Origin: an uncultured Paracoccaceae bacterium
Lineage (GTDB): Bacteria; Pseudomonadota; Alphaproteobacteria; Rhodobacterales; Rhodobacteraceae
DNA length: 64,000 nucleotides
Assembly (NCBI GenBank): GCA_947493255.1
Contig: CANLQK010000003.1
Location: forward strand, 310,001-374,000
Reading direction: 5' to 3'
Shown: positions 8,860 through 17,710 of the stretch, piece after piece
Numbering within the stretch: the stretch's first letter is position 1
Layout: each line of letters opens with the position of its first letter
The notes under the pieces: model-generated
What the model was told of the DNA's origin: nothing
The model's input: the letters and a program-made list of their open reading frames with translations, nothing else
The model's database searches: none
Position numbers and translations under genes: made by a program

Positions 8860-9273
8860 TCAGGCCATTGACTGGCCTGCCAGGATCATGAAGATAATGC
8901 CAAAAGCAATGCACACAGGCGCGAAATAAGATTCGTCCAGTTTTCGGAAGGGCTGTTCCGGTGTCGCGCGCTTCATGATCGGCGCGTAGGCTGCAATTGC
9001 ACGGATTTGGAAGACGACTGCGATAGCAAACAGACCAAATGCCTTGAACGCGCTTTCAGGGAACCACGGCCAAGCCGCTGCAAAAAGCAATGCAACAACG
9101 ACCAATGAACACGCAATTGGCCCAGGCATTTTTTCTATGCCACGCGCGCCGACAACGGTTCGTGCCAATAGTGTTTCATCTTTGATAGGCCACCAAATTC
9201 CTAACGCCCACATCAAGTGCACTGCGGCGATTACTATCAATCCGCAGGATGCGATGAAAGCAATATAGATCAT
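8860..9273 (-). CDS. DUF3995 family membrane protein
   Basis: The product has 137 residues with four predicted membrane helices: an N-terminal helix (IYIAFIASCGLIVIAAVHLMWA), two in the middle and one at the C-terminus (CIAFGIIFMILAGQSM). The H-x-x-W in the first helix and the RAIAAYAPIMKR loop resemble the DUF3995 family. No enzymatic motif is seen. It stands alone on the minus strand, so its context says little. The function is unknown. Confidence 0.7.
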   Translation of the reverse strand: MIYIAFIASCGLIVIAAVHLMWALGIWWPIKDETLLARTVVGARGIEKMPGPIACSLVVVALLFAAAWPWFPESAFKAFGLFAIAVVFQIRAIAAYAPIMKRATPEQPFRKLDESYFAPVCIAFGIIFMILAGQSMA

Positions 9274-9481
9274 TGAATAACCTCAGTTCTGTTTGCGACA
9301 TATTGGTCGGTGGTTTGACCTGCATTTGATAACTATGCAAAATACCCAACCCGTGCTCCGGGAACAAAATTGCTGTTTTTCGGTGCACTGGAGCAGTGAG
9401 GTTATTGCATACCTCAACTCATTGGAAAGCAGGACCTAGTTTTGCAGGCCAATCCATGTTTGTCGAACATGTTGTTCAACA

Positions 9482-10315
9482 TCAGATGTCGCGCGCTTCT
9501 TGGGTTTTGTTTGCGGCCAGACGATATGTAAAGGCCAACAAAAAAAGAACTGTTAGCACAAGAATGACAGTTGGCCCTGCATCCGATCCGAACCAAAAAC
9601 TAAGGTATACGCCGCCAACAAGTGAAGCAGTTGATGCCAGTATGGCGACCATCAGCATGTGTCGGAATTGGCGTGTGATAAGGAATGCAATCGCGCCTGG
9701 GGCAATAAGTAACCCTATCGCTAGGATGAGGCCAACCGCCTTTAGCGTTGCCACAATTGTGAGGGACAGGATCGTCAGCAACCCATAGTGCAATACTCTC
9801 ACGGGAAGCCCAATTGCGCGTGCTTGCGCGGGATCAAATGCATGAAGCAGTAGGTCTTTCCAGCAAATCAGCAAAGCTGCGCAGACCAAAAAACCAATGA
9901 TGCCCGATGTCCAAAGATCAGCATTGCTCACGCCCAACATATTGCCAAACAAAATGTGGTCGAGATGCACGTTGGTTTCGATTTTCGTATATAATACAAG
10001 TCCAAGCCCAAACATCCCAGAAAACACAACACCCATGACTGTGTCCTGCCGAATGCGCGAATTGGCGTCTAGATAGCCTGTCAAAACTGAACAAAACATG
10101 CCGGCAAGAAAGGCCCCAACGATCAAAGGTAATCCTGCAATGTACGCCAATACAATTCCGGGCAGAACCGCATGGGATACGGCGTCGCCCATGAGCGACC
10201 AGCCTTTAAGAACAAGGAAACAAGACAGCATTGCTGTTGGTGGCCCTACCAATAATGCGATGTAGAACGCGCCATGCATGAACGGAAACTGGAAGGGGAG
10301 CAAAAGGTCGGTCAT
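9482..10315 (-). CDS. sitD: Metal ABC transporter permease, second subunit (SitD/MntD type)
   Basis: This 277-residue integral membrane protein of the ABC-3 (ZnuB/MntB) family has about eight hydrophobic segments. The conserved block GDAVSHAVLPGI is the region that contacts the ATPase. It is the last gene of a four-gene operon, and its ATG overlaps the previous permease stop as ATGA. Two different permeases in one operon is the pattern of the SitABCD and MntABCD manganese/iron importers, not of ZnuABC. The gene name is by analogy; the metal has not been shown. Confidence 0.85.
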   Translation of the reverse strand: MTDLLLPFQFPFMHGAFYIALLVGPPTAMLSCFLVLKGWSLMGDAVSHAVLPGIVLAYIAGLPLIVGAFLAGMFCSVLTGYLDANSRIRQDTVMGVVFSGMFGLGLVLYTKIETNVHLDHILFGNMLGVSNADLWTSGIIGFLVCAALLICWKDLLLHAFDPAQARAIGLPVRVLHYGLLTILSLTIVATLKAVGLILAIGLLIAPGAIAFLITRQFRHMLMVAILASTASLVGGVYLSFWFGSDAGPTVILVLTVLFLLAFTYRLAANKTQEARDI

Positions 10316-11163
10316 GCGCGCAAAGCCTCAGCTGCGCGACGGCGTGCCGCGAAAAGCCCGTGTTTTGGCGCAAAGAAGAATGCGATGGCGAAAATGCTTG
10401 TTTGGAGGCAAATGATGACGCCGCCTGTCGCACCGTCTAAGAAATACGAAATGTATGCGCCAACGAAACTAGACACCGCACCAATTGAAACCGAGATGAC
10501 CAACAGGCGCGGAAAACGGTCGGTCAGCAAATAGGCGGTCGCACCGGGGGTGATGACCATAGCAATTACCAAAAACGCGCCGACTGTCTGTAACGCGGCA
10601 ACACAAGCAGCAGACAGTAAAACAAAGAATACAAATCGCAGACGTTCAGGTCGCAACCCGATGGAACGCGCATGGTTTTCATCAAAAAACGAAACCATCA
10701 GGTCCTTCCATTTCGCCAACAAGACAACCAAGCAAACAACTCCGATTACAGCCAGTTGCAGCGTGTCAGACGGAGTTATTGCAAGGATGTTACCAAGGAT
10801 GATTGTTTGAACATTCACTTCAACAGGCGAGACGGACACCATGAATAGGCCAAGCCCGAAGAAGCTGGTAAAGATAAGCCCGATAATGGCGTCTTCTTTT
10901 AGTCCAGTTCGTTGGTTCAAGAACAACATCGCAGCGGCGGCCAAACCACCAGAAAAAAATGCGCCGAGCGCGAAAGGGAGGCCTAGCATATAGGCGCCCG
11001 CAACACCGGGAACGATAGAATGTGAAAGGGCGTCGCCGATTAAAGACCAGCCTTTTAGCATCAGGTAGCAGGACAAAAACGCACAGACCGCGCCGACAAG
11101 GGCGGATACGACCATCGCGTTCAGCATGAAACTGTAGGTAAATGGTTCCAGCAATACGTTCAT
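10312..11163 (-). CDS. sitC: Metal ABC transporter permease, first subunit (SitC/MntC type)
   Basis: The product has 283 residues with multiple membrane helices of the ABC-3 family. It has the signature GDALSHSIVPGV in the first third, the equivalent of the block in the next gene; the two proteins are clearly paralogous and probably form a heterodimeric channel. Start and stop both overlap neighbouring genes by four bases (ATGA). The last residues (ARRRAAEALRA) are basic and cytoplasmic. Expected role: movement of Mn2+ or Fe2+ across the inner membrane. Confidence 0.85.
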   Translation of the reverse strand: MNVLLEPFTYSFMLNAMVVSALVGAVCAFLSCYLMLKGWSLIGDALSHSIVPGVAGAYMLGLPFALGAFFSGGLAAAAMLFLNQRTGLKEDAIIGLIFTSFFGLGLFMVSVSPVEVNVQTIILGNILAITPSDTLQLAVIGVVCLVVLLAKWKDLMVSFFDENHARSIGLRPERLRFVFFVLLSAACVAALQTVGAFLVIAMVITPGATAYLLTDRFPRLLVISVSIGAVSSFVGAYISYFLDGATGGVIICLQTSIFAIAFFFAPKHGLFAARRRAAEALRA

Positions 11164-12068
11164 TCTTTGCCCGTGTTTGTGCGTGTTTTGTCGTCGTAAA
11201 TAACGAATGGGCGTTCGTCATCTGTCAGAATGGTGACTTTGCGCTCGTCGTCGTCGTCATGCAATTCTGCTCCACCAAGAACGAAGTGGCGCAAAACGCC
11301 GCCAAACGCGGCCTCCAGATTATCTTTTGTGAAGACCTCTGCGGTGGGGCCGAAATTCAATACTGTTCCCTTAACCAAAACCGTTTGGTCGCAAAATTCA
11401 GGAACAGACCCAAGGTTGTGGGTCGAGACCAACATGACACGACCTTCGTCACGAAGCTCGCGCAACAGTGTAATAATGGCTTCTTCGGTTTGTACATCCA
11501 CGCCAGTGAAAGGTTCGTCGAGTAATATTACTTGGCCATTCTGAGCCAAAGCACGGGCTAAAAAAACACGTTTGCGCTGCCCACCCGAGAGTTCACCAAT
11601 CTGGCGGTTACGGAATTCAGACATGCCGACGCGTTCCAATGCGTCAGAGACCGCATCATGATCGACCTGTTTCGGGCGACGTAACATGCCCATGTGGCCA
11701 TACCTGCCCATCATGACCACATCTTCGACCAACACCGGAAACGACCAATCAACTTCTTCGGCTTGTGGGACGTAAGCGACGATGCCGGCTTTGATGGCTT
11801 GCCGAACCGTTTGCCCCAAGACACCAATTTCACCAGCAGCTGCAGGGAGAAACCCCATGATCGCTTTGAATAATGTCGATTTACCTGCGCCATTCACGCC
11901 AACAAGCGCCGCAATTGTTCCGCGTGGAATAGCGAAAGATGCGTCTTTTAACGCGGTTGTTCCATTGCGGTACGTTACTGTTACGCCGTCAGCGTATAAT
12001 CCCGCTTGGTTCTTTGATGTTTGGTGTGGTGCGGGGGGAGGCAAAGCGCTGGCGTCGGGCGGTGTCAC
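11160..12068 (-). CDS. sitB: Metal ABC transporter ATP-binding protein (SitB type)
   Basis: The 302-residue ATPase has Walker A GVNGAGKST, the ABC signature LSGGQRKRVFLARALAQ, Walker B VILLDEPFTGVD and the switch histidine in STHN. It powers the two permeases encoded next. An N-terminal extension of some 25 residues (rich in Pro and Ala) and a C-terminal tail of about 40 residues with an Asp run (DDDDE) go beyond the core domain. The ATG overlaps the sitA stop as ATGA. Confidence 0.92.
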   Translation of the reverse strand: MTPPDASALPPPAPHQTSKNQAGLYADGVTVTYRNGTTALKDASFAIPRGTIAALVGVNGAGKSTLFKAIMGFLPAAAGEIGVLGQTVRQAIKAGIVAYVPQAEEVDWSFPVLVEDVVMMGRYGHMGMLRRPKQVDHDAVSDALERVGMSEFRNRQIGELSGGQRKRVFLARALAQNGQVILLDEPFTGVDVQTEEAIITLLRELRDEGRVMLVSTHNLGSVPEFCDQTVLVKGTVLNFGPTAEVFTKDNLEAAFGGVLRHFVLGGAELHDDDDERKVTILTDDERPFVIYDDKTRTNTGKE

Positions 12069-12937
12069 TGGGTTAGTCCTTCGACCACTGTTTCAGTCGT
12101 AACCCGCAATAGGTCCAAATATGTTGGTACTGCGCCATCTTCCGCTGAAAGGCTGTCGACATACAATACGCCACCGTATGCCGCGCCAGTTTCGCGCGCG
12201 ACCTGTTCGGCTGGATCGGTATTGACCGTGCTTTCACAAAATACCGCTGGAATGTCGAACTCACGAACCGTGTCGATAACCGACCGCACTTGTTGTGGGG
12301 TGCCGGTTTGGTCTGCGTTCATGGGCCAAAGATAGGCTTCTTGAAGGCCAAAATCCCTTGCAAGGTAGCTAAACGCACCCTCGCAAGTCACCAACCAGCG
12401 TTGGTCTTCCGGAATTGTTTGAATCTCGTCACGCAGGGGCGCAATGGCCGCGGTGATCTCTTCTTTGTAGTTTTCGGCATTGGCTGCATAGGTTTCTGCG
12501 TTTACGGGGTCGCCCAACGACATCGCAGCTGCGATGTTGTCGATATAGATCAGTGCATTGTCCAATGACATCCACGCATGTGGGTTGGGCAAGCCTTCAT
12601 AGCTGCCCTCACGGATCGAGACAGGTTCGATCCCTTCGGAAATGGTTGCAGATGGGATCGGTCCAAGGTTGTCGACGAATTGTTCGAACCAAAGTTCCAA
12701 ATTCATGCCATTCCAAAGTATTAGGTCAGCATCTGACGCACGCAGCAAATCGCGTGGTGTGGGCTGGTAGCCATGAATTTCGGCACCCGGACGGGTGATA
12801 GATTCGACGATCGCGGCATCGCCAGCAACGTTGCGGGCCATATCTGCGATAACGGTAAATGTGGTCACGACCTTGAAGTCATCAGCGGCGGCCGGAGCTG
12901 CCATAAGGGCGAGCAAGGAAAAGGCACGTTTCATCAT
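12065..12937 (-). CDS. sitA: Periplasmic metal-binding protein (SitA/MntC-type cluster A-I)
   Basis: The product has 290 residues with a signal peptide (KRAFSLLALMAAPAAA). Candidate metal ligands fit the manganese/iron pattern His-His-Glu-Asp: GAEIHGYQP, NPHAWMS, CEGAFSYLARDFG and VDSLS. There is no histidine-rich loop of the kind found in zinc-specific ZnuA. It is first in the sitABCD operon. A GGAG stands eight bases before the first of two adjacent ATGs. A Fur-type box and a good -35 hexamer lie upstream, so it is probably derepressed on metal starvation. Confidence 0.88.
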   Translation of the reverse strand: MMKRAFSLLALMAAPAAADDFKVVTTFTVIADMARNVAGDAAIVESITRPGAEIHGYQPTPRDLLRASDADLILWNGMNLELWFEQFVDNLGPIPSATISEGIEPVSIREGSYEGLPNPHAWMSLDNALIYIDNIAAAMSLGDPVNAETYAANAENYKEEITAAIAPLRDEIQTIPEDQRWLVTCEGAFSYLARDFGLQEAYLWPMNADQTGTPQQVRSVIDTVREFDIPAVFCESTVNTDPAEQVARETGAAYGGVLYVDSLSAEDGAVPTYLDLLRVTTETVVEGLTQ

Positions 12938-12988
12938 AGTCGCGTCTCCGTTCTGTGTTGCCGAAGACTAAGGTTTAGTCACACAGAA

Positions 12989-12994
12989 TGTCAA
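12989..12994 (-). promoter_or_regulatory. Candidate -35 element of the sitABCD promoter
   Basis: On the minus strand this reads TTGACA, a perfect -35 hexamer, 52 bases before the sitA ATG. The matching -10 is weak (TTAGTC at 17 bases or TAGTCT at 18). The Fur-type box begins six bases upstream, a position where a bound repressor would hinder polymerase. Confidence 0.5.
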
Positions 12995-13000
12995 TGCAAT

Positions 13001-13015
13001 TGAGAATTATTCTCA
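13001..13015 (-). promoter_or_regulatory. Fur-family operator (7-1-7 inverted repeat) of sitABCD
   Basis: TGAGAAT-T-ATTCTCA is a perfect 7-1-7 dyad and has the form of a Fur-family box. It lies 64-78 bases before sitA and just upstream of the -35. In alphaproteobacteria the manganese regulator Mur, Fur itself or Zur could bind such a site; given the Mn/Fe-type transporter, Mur or Fur is the likelier. It also falls only 16 bases after the puuD stop. Confidence 0.75.
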
Positions 13016-13030
13016 TTCAAAAAATAACAC

Positions 13031-14266
13031 TTAATACTTACTGGCGTTTTGATACCACTGGGCGAGGGTGACGCGTTCTTGTTCGGTAATATAGGTGACG
13101 TTCGCAGGGGGCATCGCGTGGCTGATACCTGCGTGCAAATAAATGGCGCGCGCGTTTTTCGCGATGTCTTCTGGTGTGTCCAAAACAACGGCCTTTGGCG
13201 CCCATTGAAGGCTATCTGACCAGAACGGTTCGCGCGCGTGGCACATGGAACAGCGGCCCATAACGATAGAATGCGCTTCATCAAATCCCGCCGCTGCCAT
13301 GAATGTCTCTTCATATTCAGTAGGGACATGGGCTTCTGTTGACGTATCTTGCACCCATGTGTTGGCGGTGCTGAGCCATGCAATGATGATAAACAGCAAA
13401 GCCGTCGCGCCCCACGTCCAATGTGGGCCTTTTCCTGTGCGATGCATTGTATTGAAATAGTGCCGGATCGTGACGCCCATCAAGAAAACAAGTGCAGCAA
13501 TTATCCAGCTATAGTCAGTGGCAAATGCCAGCGGATAGTGGTTGCTTAGCATCAAGAAGATGACAGGCAATGTCAGATAATTATTATGGGTCGACCGTAG
13601 CTTAGCAATTTTCCCGTACTTGGCATCCGGTGTGCGGCCAGCCTTTAAATCGGCGACGACAATGCGTTGATTGGGCATGATGATAAAGAAAACATTGGCT
13701 GTCATGATCGTGGCGGTAAATGCGCCCAGATGAAGCATCGCAGCACGGCCGGTGAATACCTGATGATACCCCCACGACATAGCAACCAACATAACAAATA
13801 AAAGCAACATCAGCGCGGTCGGAGCGTCCCCCAGCTTTGACTTGCACAAAAAATCGTAGACGATCCATCCGACGGCGAGGGATGCACCAGAAATTACGAT
13901 CCCATTGAAAAGCGTCAGGTCTGCTTTGGATGCGTCGATCAGATACAATTCGCCGCCCACCCAATAAACGATCATGAGTAACGCAGCGCCAGACAACCAA
14001 GTCCAATAGCTTTGCCATTTATGCCAAGTTAGATGTTCCGGCATGCGTGTGGGGGCGACCATGTATTTCGTTGTGTGGTAAAATCCGCCGCCGTGGACCT
14101 CCCATTCTTCGCCGGTTGCGCCGTCTGGCATATCGTCGGCAGGCCGCAACATCAGGTCCAGTGCGATGAAATAGAATGATGCGCCGATCCAAGCCATTGC
14201 TGTGATGACGTGTAGCCAACGCACAGCAAATGCAAACCAGTCCCATAAGATCGCGACGTCATACAT
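13031..14266 (-). CDS. puuD: Urate hydroxylase PuuD, membrane-bound with cytochrome c domain
   Basis: PuuD oxidises urate to 5-hydroxyisourate and passes electrons to a cytochrome. The 411-residue protein has an N-terminal membrane part of about nine helices with several conserved histidines (RWLHVITAMAWIG, HHTT-type HTTKYMVAP, HLTWHKW). It ends in a cytochrome c domain: GRCSMCHA binds haem through Cys339, Cys342 and His343, with Met385 in SHAMPPAN as the likely axial ligand. The length is normal. It is divergent from the LysR gene, which may control it. It replaces the soluble FAD or copper uricases. Confidence 0.94.
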   Translation of the reverse strand: MYDVAILWDWFAFAVRWLHVITAMAWIGASFYFIALDLMLRPADDMPDGATGEEWEVHGGGFYHTTKYMVAPTRMPEHLTWHKWQSYWTWLSGAALLMIVYWVGGELYLIDASKADLTLFNGIVISGASLAVGWIVYDFLCKSKLGDAPTALMLLLFVMLVAMSWGYHQVFTGRAAMLHLGAFTATIMTANVFFIIMPNQRIVVADLKAGRTPDAKYGKIAKLRSTHNNYLTLPVIFLMLSNHYPLAFATDYSWIIAALVFLMGVTIRHYFNTMHRTGKGPHWTWGATALLFIIIAWLSTANTWVQDTSTEAHVPTEYEETFMAAAGFDEAHSIVMGRCSMCHAREPFWSDSLQWAPKAVVLDTPEDIAKNARAIYLHAGISHAMPPANVTYITEQERVTLAQWYQNASKY

Positions 14267-14362
14267 TCCAGTGTTTCCCTTTGGTTTTGTCCAAGGCTAC
14301 CGCTTGGCCCGTTCTTTTGCTATTCCATGAGCCGATGAGTCTCTATCAAGAAAAACAAAACA

Positions 14363-15295
14363 ATGTCCTATCTCGATAATATTCGAACTTTTGTCCGCGT
14401 CTATGAGCTTGGGTCTATGTCTGCAGCAGGACGCGACCTACGTGTTTCACCTGCGGTTACCTCGTCACGAATCTCAGCCTTAGAAGAACATTTAAACGTT
14501 CGCTTGTTTCAACGGACCACCCGCAGTCTAACACCCACAGAACAGGGTCGGGCATTTTACACGGGTTCGGTTGCCGTTCTGGATGCCGTTGATGAAGCCG
14601 AGGGGCAGGTTGCAGGGATTACGGATAACCCCAAAGGGTCACTGTTTATTTCGGCGCCTCTTGGCGTTGGGCGCCGCTTAATCGCGCCGAACGTTCCAGA
14701 TTTCGGGCGCGATTACCCCCTGATTGACGTGCGTATGCGGTTAACCGACCGCAAAGTCGACATAACAACAGAAGGTCTTGATATCGCTTTCTTTTTGGGG
14801 GAGCCCGAAGATAGCAACCTGCGGATCCGTCCCATAGCTGACTGTGAACGTGTATTGGTGGCTTCACCCCAATATATTTCAAAATTTGGGAACCCGTTAG
14901 ATGGGCAGGCCCTCATCGAAGACAACCACAATTGTCTTAACCTGCGATACCCAGGGGCAGTTGAATTCAAATGGCCGTTGCAAACGGAAGACGGCCCAAA
15001 GCGGTTTCAAGTAAGGGGCCGCTATGAATGCGATGATGGCGATGTCCTGACCGAATGGGCGTTGGCAGGTCATGGGATTGCGCTGAAACCTGTTTTTGAA
15101 GTGGCTGAACACCTAAAGGCAGGTAGGCTTGAGCCAGTTGCCTGCGAAACTCCGCCTGCGCCAATTCAAATGGCTTGCCTCTATACGCACCGACGTAGAC
15201 AGGACCCAAAAGCCCGCTTGTTTATGGAATACATGACAGAACGTGTAGGTGCGGCCGTTAAAGACGCTCAGCGCGGTGTTCAGCTGCCGCGATAG
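14363..15295 (+). CDS. LysR-family transcriptional regulator
   Basis: The 310-residue protein has an N-terminal winged helix-turn-helix (residues 1-60; AAGRDLRVSPAVTSSRISALEEHL) and a LysR substrate-binding domain after residue 90. The HTH reads LFQRTTRSLTPTEQGRAFY at its end, typical of the family. It starts 96 bases from divergent puuD and its 3' end overlaps uraH by 16 bases on the opposite strand. This placement makes a role as regulator of the urate genes likely, but no binding site was recognised and the inducer is unknown. Confidence 0.9.
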   Translation: MSYLDNIRTFVRVYELGSMSAAGRDLRVSPAVTSSRISALEEHLNVRLFQRTTRSLTPTEQGRAFYTGSVAVLDAVDEAEGQVAGITDNPKGSLFISAPLGVGRRLIAPNVPDFGRDYPLIDVRMRLTDRKVDITTEGLDIAFFLGEPEDSNLRIRPIADCERVLVASPQYISKFGNPLDGQALIEDNHNCLNLRYPGAVEFKWPLQTEDGPKRFQVRGRYECDDGDVLTEWALAGHGIALKPVFEVAEHLKAGRLEPVACETPPAPIQMACLYTHRRRQDPKARLFMEYMTERVGAAVKDAQRGVQLPR

Positions 15296-15636
15296 GTCGA
15301 ATATCCAAAAGGTGAAAGAAGAAGGGGTACGTGATAATGCGCGTCTGGATCATCGATACCGAACCGGATCGGGATTTGGTCTAGGAACTTAAATTCACCA
15401 ACCGATTGTCTATTGGTTTCTAGGTATTCACCGCAGAAAAAGACAAGCTCAAATTGCCCAACTGTAAATTTTTCGACCGGTAAAATAGGTTCGTCTGTGC
15501 GGCCATCTCCATTTGTGACCGTGTCTGCAATTTTGCGGTGACTGTTGCCGCTGACGCGGTACAAAGCAATTTTGATACCTTCGGCAGGGACGCCGCGAGC
15601 CGTATCGAGAATGTGGGTTGTTAAGTATCCGGGCAT
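15280..15636 (-). CDS. uraH: 5-hydroxyisourate hydrolase
   Basis: This transthyretin-like enzyme of 118 residues converts 5-hydroxyisourate to OHCU. The N-terminal THILDTARG supplies the first active-site histidine (His8). The HYHVPLLLSPFGYSTYRGS end holds the second histidine and the Y-R-G-S tetrapeptide that separates HIU hydrolases from transthyretin. No signal peptide is present, so it should be cytoplasmic. It overlaps the LysR gene tail to tail and is divergent from the puuE-uraD fusion, with 140 bases between. Confidence 0.95.
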   Translation of the reverse strand: MPGYLTTHILDTARGVPAEGIKIALYRVSGNSHRKIADTVTNGDGRTDEPILPVEKFTVGQFELVFFCGEYLETNRQSVGEFKFLDQIPIRFGIDDPDAHYHVPLLLSPFGYSTYRGS

Positions 15637-15776
15637 TTCGGGCCTCCGTTTTGGTCACACTACTGCGCTGTTGCTGAATAACAAGGCGAACAATGGTAAT
15701 CTGAGGGTCTTTCAAGAATTCCCTATAAATCAACCGCATCAAAATGCGTTAACAATTCGTAGATATAGGAAGATTT

Positions 15777-17183
15777 ATGACCAACGCACCACGTTACCCA
15801 CGGGATATGACCGGCTATGGCCGCACCCCACCGCAGGCGAATTGGCCTAATGGCGCGCGCATTGCGGTGCAAATTGTCCTTAATTATGAAGAAGGTGGCG
15901 AGAATAACATACTGCATGGTGACCCGGCATCTGAGGCGTTTTTATCTGAAATCGTCGGTGCCGCAGCGTGGCCTGGTCAACGACATGCGAATATGGAATC
16001 AATTTATGAGTACGGCGCGCGGGCTGGGTTTTGGCGCCTCCATCGTATGCTGAACCATCTGCCTGTTACGGTTTACGGGGTTGCAACCGCCTTGGCGCGT
16101 GCACCCGAACAGGTTCACGCGATGAAGGCAGCCGGTTGGGAAATCGCCTCGCATGGGCTGAAATGGGTCGAACATAAAGATATGCCCGAGGCGGAAGAGC
16201 GGGCACAAATTGCGAAAGCCATTGTGCTGCACGAAGAAGTCGTCGGGTCCCGTCCACGAGGGTGGTACACAGGGCGGTCTTCAGAAAACACAATTCGGTT
16301 GGCCGCAGAGGAGGGTGGTTTCAAGTACGTTGCTGATGCCTACGCCGATGACTTGCCATATTGGAAAGAATTTGGAGATTCTGATCAACTGATCGTCCCT
16401 TACACGTTGGATTGTAACGATATGCGTTTCGCAACACCGCAAGGGTTCAATGCCGGATCGCAATTTCTTGACTACCTTAAGGCCACCTTTGATGAGCTTT
16501 ACGCCGAAGGCGGACGAATGATGTCTGTCGGCCTGCATTGCAGATTGGTCGGGCGACCAGGGCGGGCGCAAGCTTTGCGGCAGTTTGTTGAATACGTACA
16601 GGGCCATGATGACGTTTGGTTCGCCACACGCGAAGAGATCGCAGATCATTGGGCATCCACAAACCCCCACGTGAGGAAGGTGCGCCCATCCCAGATGTCC
16701 AAAGTCGATTTTGTAACAGCTTTTGGCGGCATATTTGAACATTCACCGTGGATCGCAGAACGGGCATACACGCTTGAATTGGGGCCGACACATGACACCG
16801 CAATCGGGGTTCTTTCCGCGCTGTGCCGCGTTTTCCGAACTGCCAGCATGGATGAACGTATAGGTGTGCTACACGCGCACCCTGATTTGGCTGGTAAGCT
16901 GGCCGCTGCAAAGCAATTGACCGCGGAAAGCACGGCTGAACAGGCCGGCGCGGGACTAGATGCGCTTACGGATGTAGAACGGGATCAGTTCCAGACGTTG
17001 AACGCCAACTATGTTGCGAAACACGGATTCCCATTCATCATTGCTGTGCGGGACCACACTAAGGCATCGATCATGCAAAATTTCGAAGCGCGGATCGCGC
17101 ATGACAGCGAAACAGAATTTGACGAAGCTTGTAGACAGGTTGAACGGATCGCTGAATTTCGATTGCAGGACACGCTGGGATGA
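15777..17183 (+). CDS. Bifunctional allantoinase (PuuE)-OHCU decarboxylase (UraD) fusion
   Basis: The 468-residue protein joins two non-consecutive genes of the urate pathway. Residues 1 to about 305 are a PuuE-type allantoinase of the polysaccharide deacetylase fold (MTGYGRTPPQANWPNGARIA at the start, NYEEGGE, GWYTGRSSENT). Residues from about 309 (MSKVDFVTAFGGIFEHSPW) are OHCU decarboxylase, with HAHPDLAGK and the closing PFIIAVR block. It therefore makes S-allantoin from OHCU and then opens it to allantoate. AGGAAG lies four bases before the ATG. The stop overlaps allA as ATGA. Such fusions are known in proteobacteria. Confidence 0.92.
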   Translation: MTNAPRYPRDMTGYGRTPPQANWPNGARIAVQIVLNYEEGGENNILHGDPASEAFLSEIVGAAAWPGQRHANMESIYEYGARAGFWRLHRMLNHLPVTVYGVATALARAPEQVHAMKAAGWEIASHGLKWVEHKDMPEAEERAQIAKAIVLHEEVVGSRPRGWYTGRSSENTIRLAAEEGGFKYVADAYADDLPYWKEFGDSDQLIVPYTLDCNDMRFATPQGFNAGSQFLDYLKATFDELYAEGGRMMSVGLHCRLVGRPGRAQALRQFVEYVQGHDDVWFATREEIADHWASTNPHVRKVRPSQMSKVDFVTAFGGIFEHSPWIAERAYTLELGPTHDTAIGVLSALCRVFRTASMDERIGVLHAHPDLAGKLAAAKQLTAESTAEQAGAGLDALTDVERDQFQTLNANYVAKHGFPFIIAVRDHTKASIMQNFEARIAHDSETEFDEACRQVERIAEFRLQDTLG

Positions 17184-17662
17184 AGCGCATATCGACACGC
17201 CCTTTAACAGCCGAAGCTTTCGGTAACTTTGGTGATGTATTGGATTGTTCTGGGGGCGCAGATCAAATCATCAATCAAGGTTTTTGTGGGCGATTTCACG
17301 ACCGTGCTGGGCTGGAATTTGACGGTGGTCGCGCGGGCATTAGCTTGTTCCATGCGCAGGCCCGCGAATTGCCCTACACTTTGGATTTGATGGAACGGCA
17401 TCCGCTCGGGTCGCAGGCGTTTATTCCAATGCATCAAAATCCGTTTTTAGTTATCGTCGCACAAGACGCTGATGGCCAGCCAAATACGCCAGTCGCGTTT
17501 GTGACGATGGCAGGTCAGGCGATCAATATTCATAAGAACATTTGGCACGGGGTGCTGACCCCGCTGTCAGACCCAGGGTTGTTTGCTGTCGTCGATCGCA
17601 TCGGCGACGGCAACAACCTGCAAGAGCACAACTTCGATGAGGCATACATCGTCGAATTGTAA
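17180..17662 (+). CDS. allA: Ureidoglycolate lyase
   Basis: AllA splits ureidoglycolate into glyoxylate and urea. The 160-residue protein shows the family start (KRISTRPLTAEAFGNFGDV), the central ELPYTLDLMERHPLGSQAF block and the metal/substrate region (NIHKNIWHGVL) with the conserved histidines. The length is standard. The four-base overlap with the puuE-uraD fusion indicates coupled translation. It would act two steps after the allantoinase; the step that makes ureidoglycine is not encoded in the window. Confidence 0.94.
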   Translation: MKRISTRPLTAEAFGNFGDVLDCSGGADQIINQGFCGRFHDRAGLEFDGGRAGISLFHAQARELPYTLDLMERHPLGSQAFIPMHQNPFLVIVAQDADGQPNTPVAFVTMAGQAINIHKNIWHGVLTPLSDPGLFAVVDRIGDGNNLQEHNFDEAYIVEL

Positions 17663-17710
17663 TCAAAGCCCGCAAAAGATGGGCGCACACAAACCTAAGG
17701 GATAACGACA

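Noticed and set aside
9460..9475. Short inverted repeat GAACA-TGT-TGTTC after sitD as terminator
   Set aside because: Five pairs, AT-rich, no T run; not distinguishable from chance.
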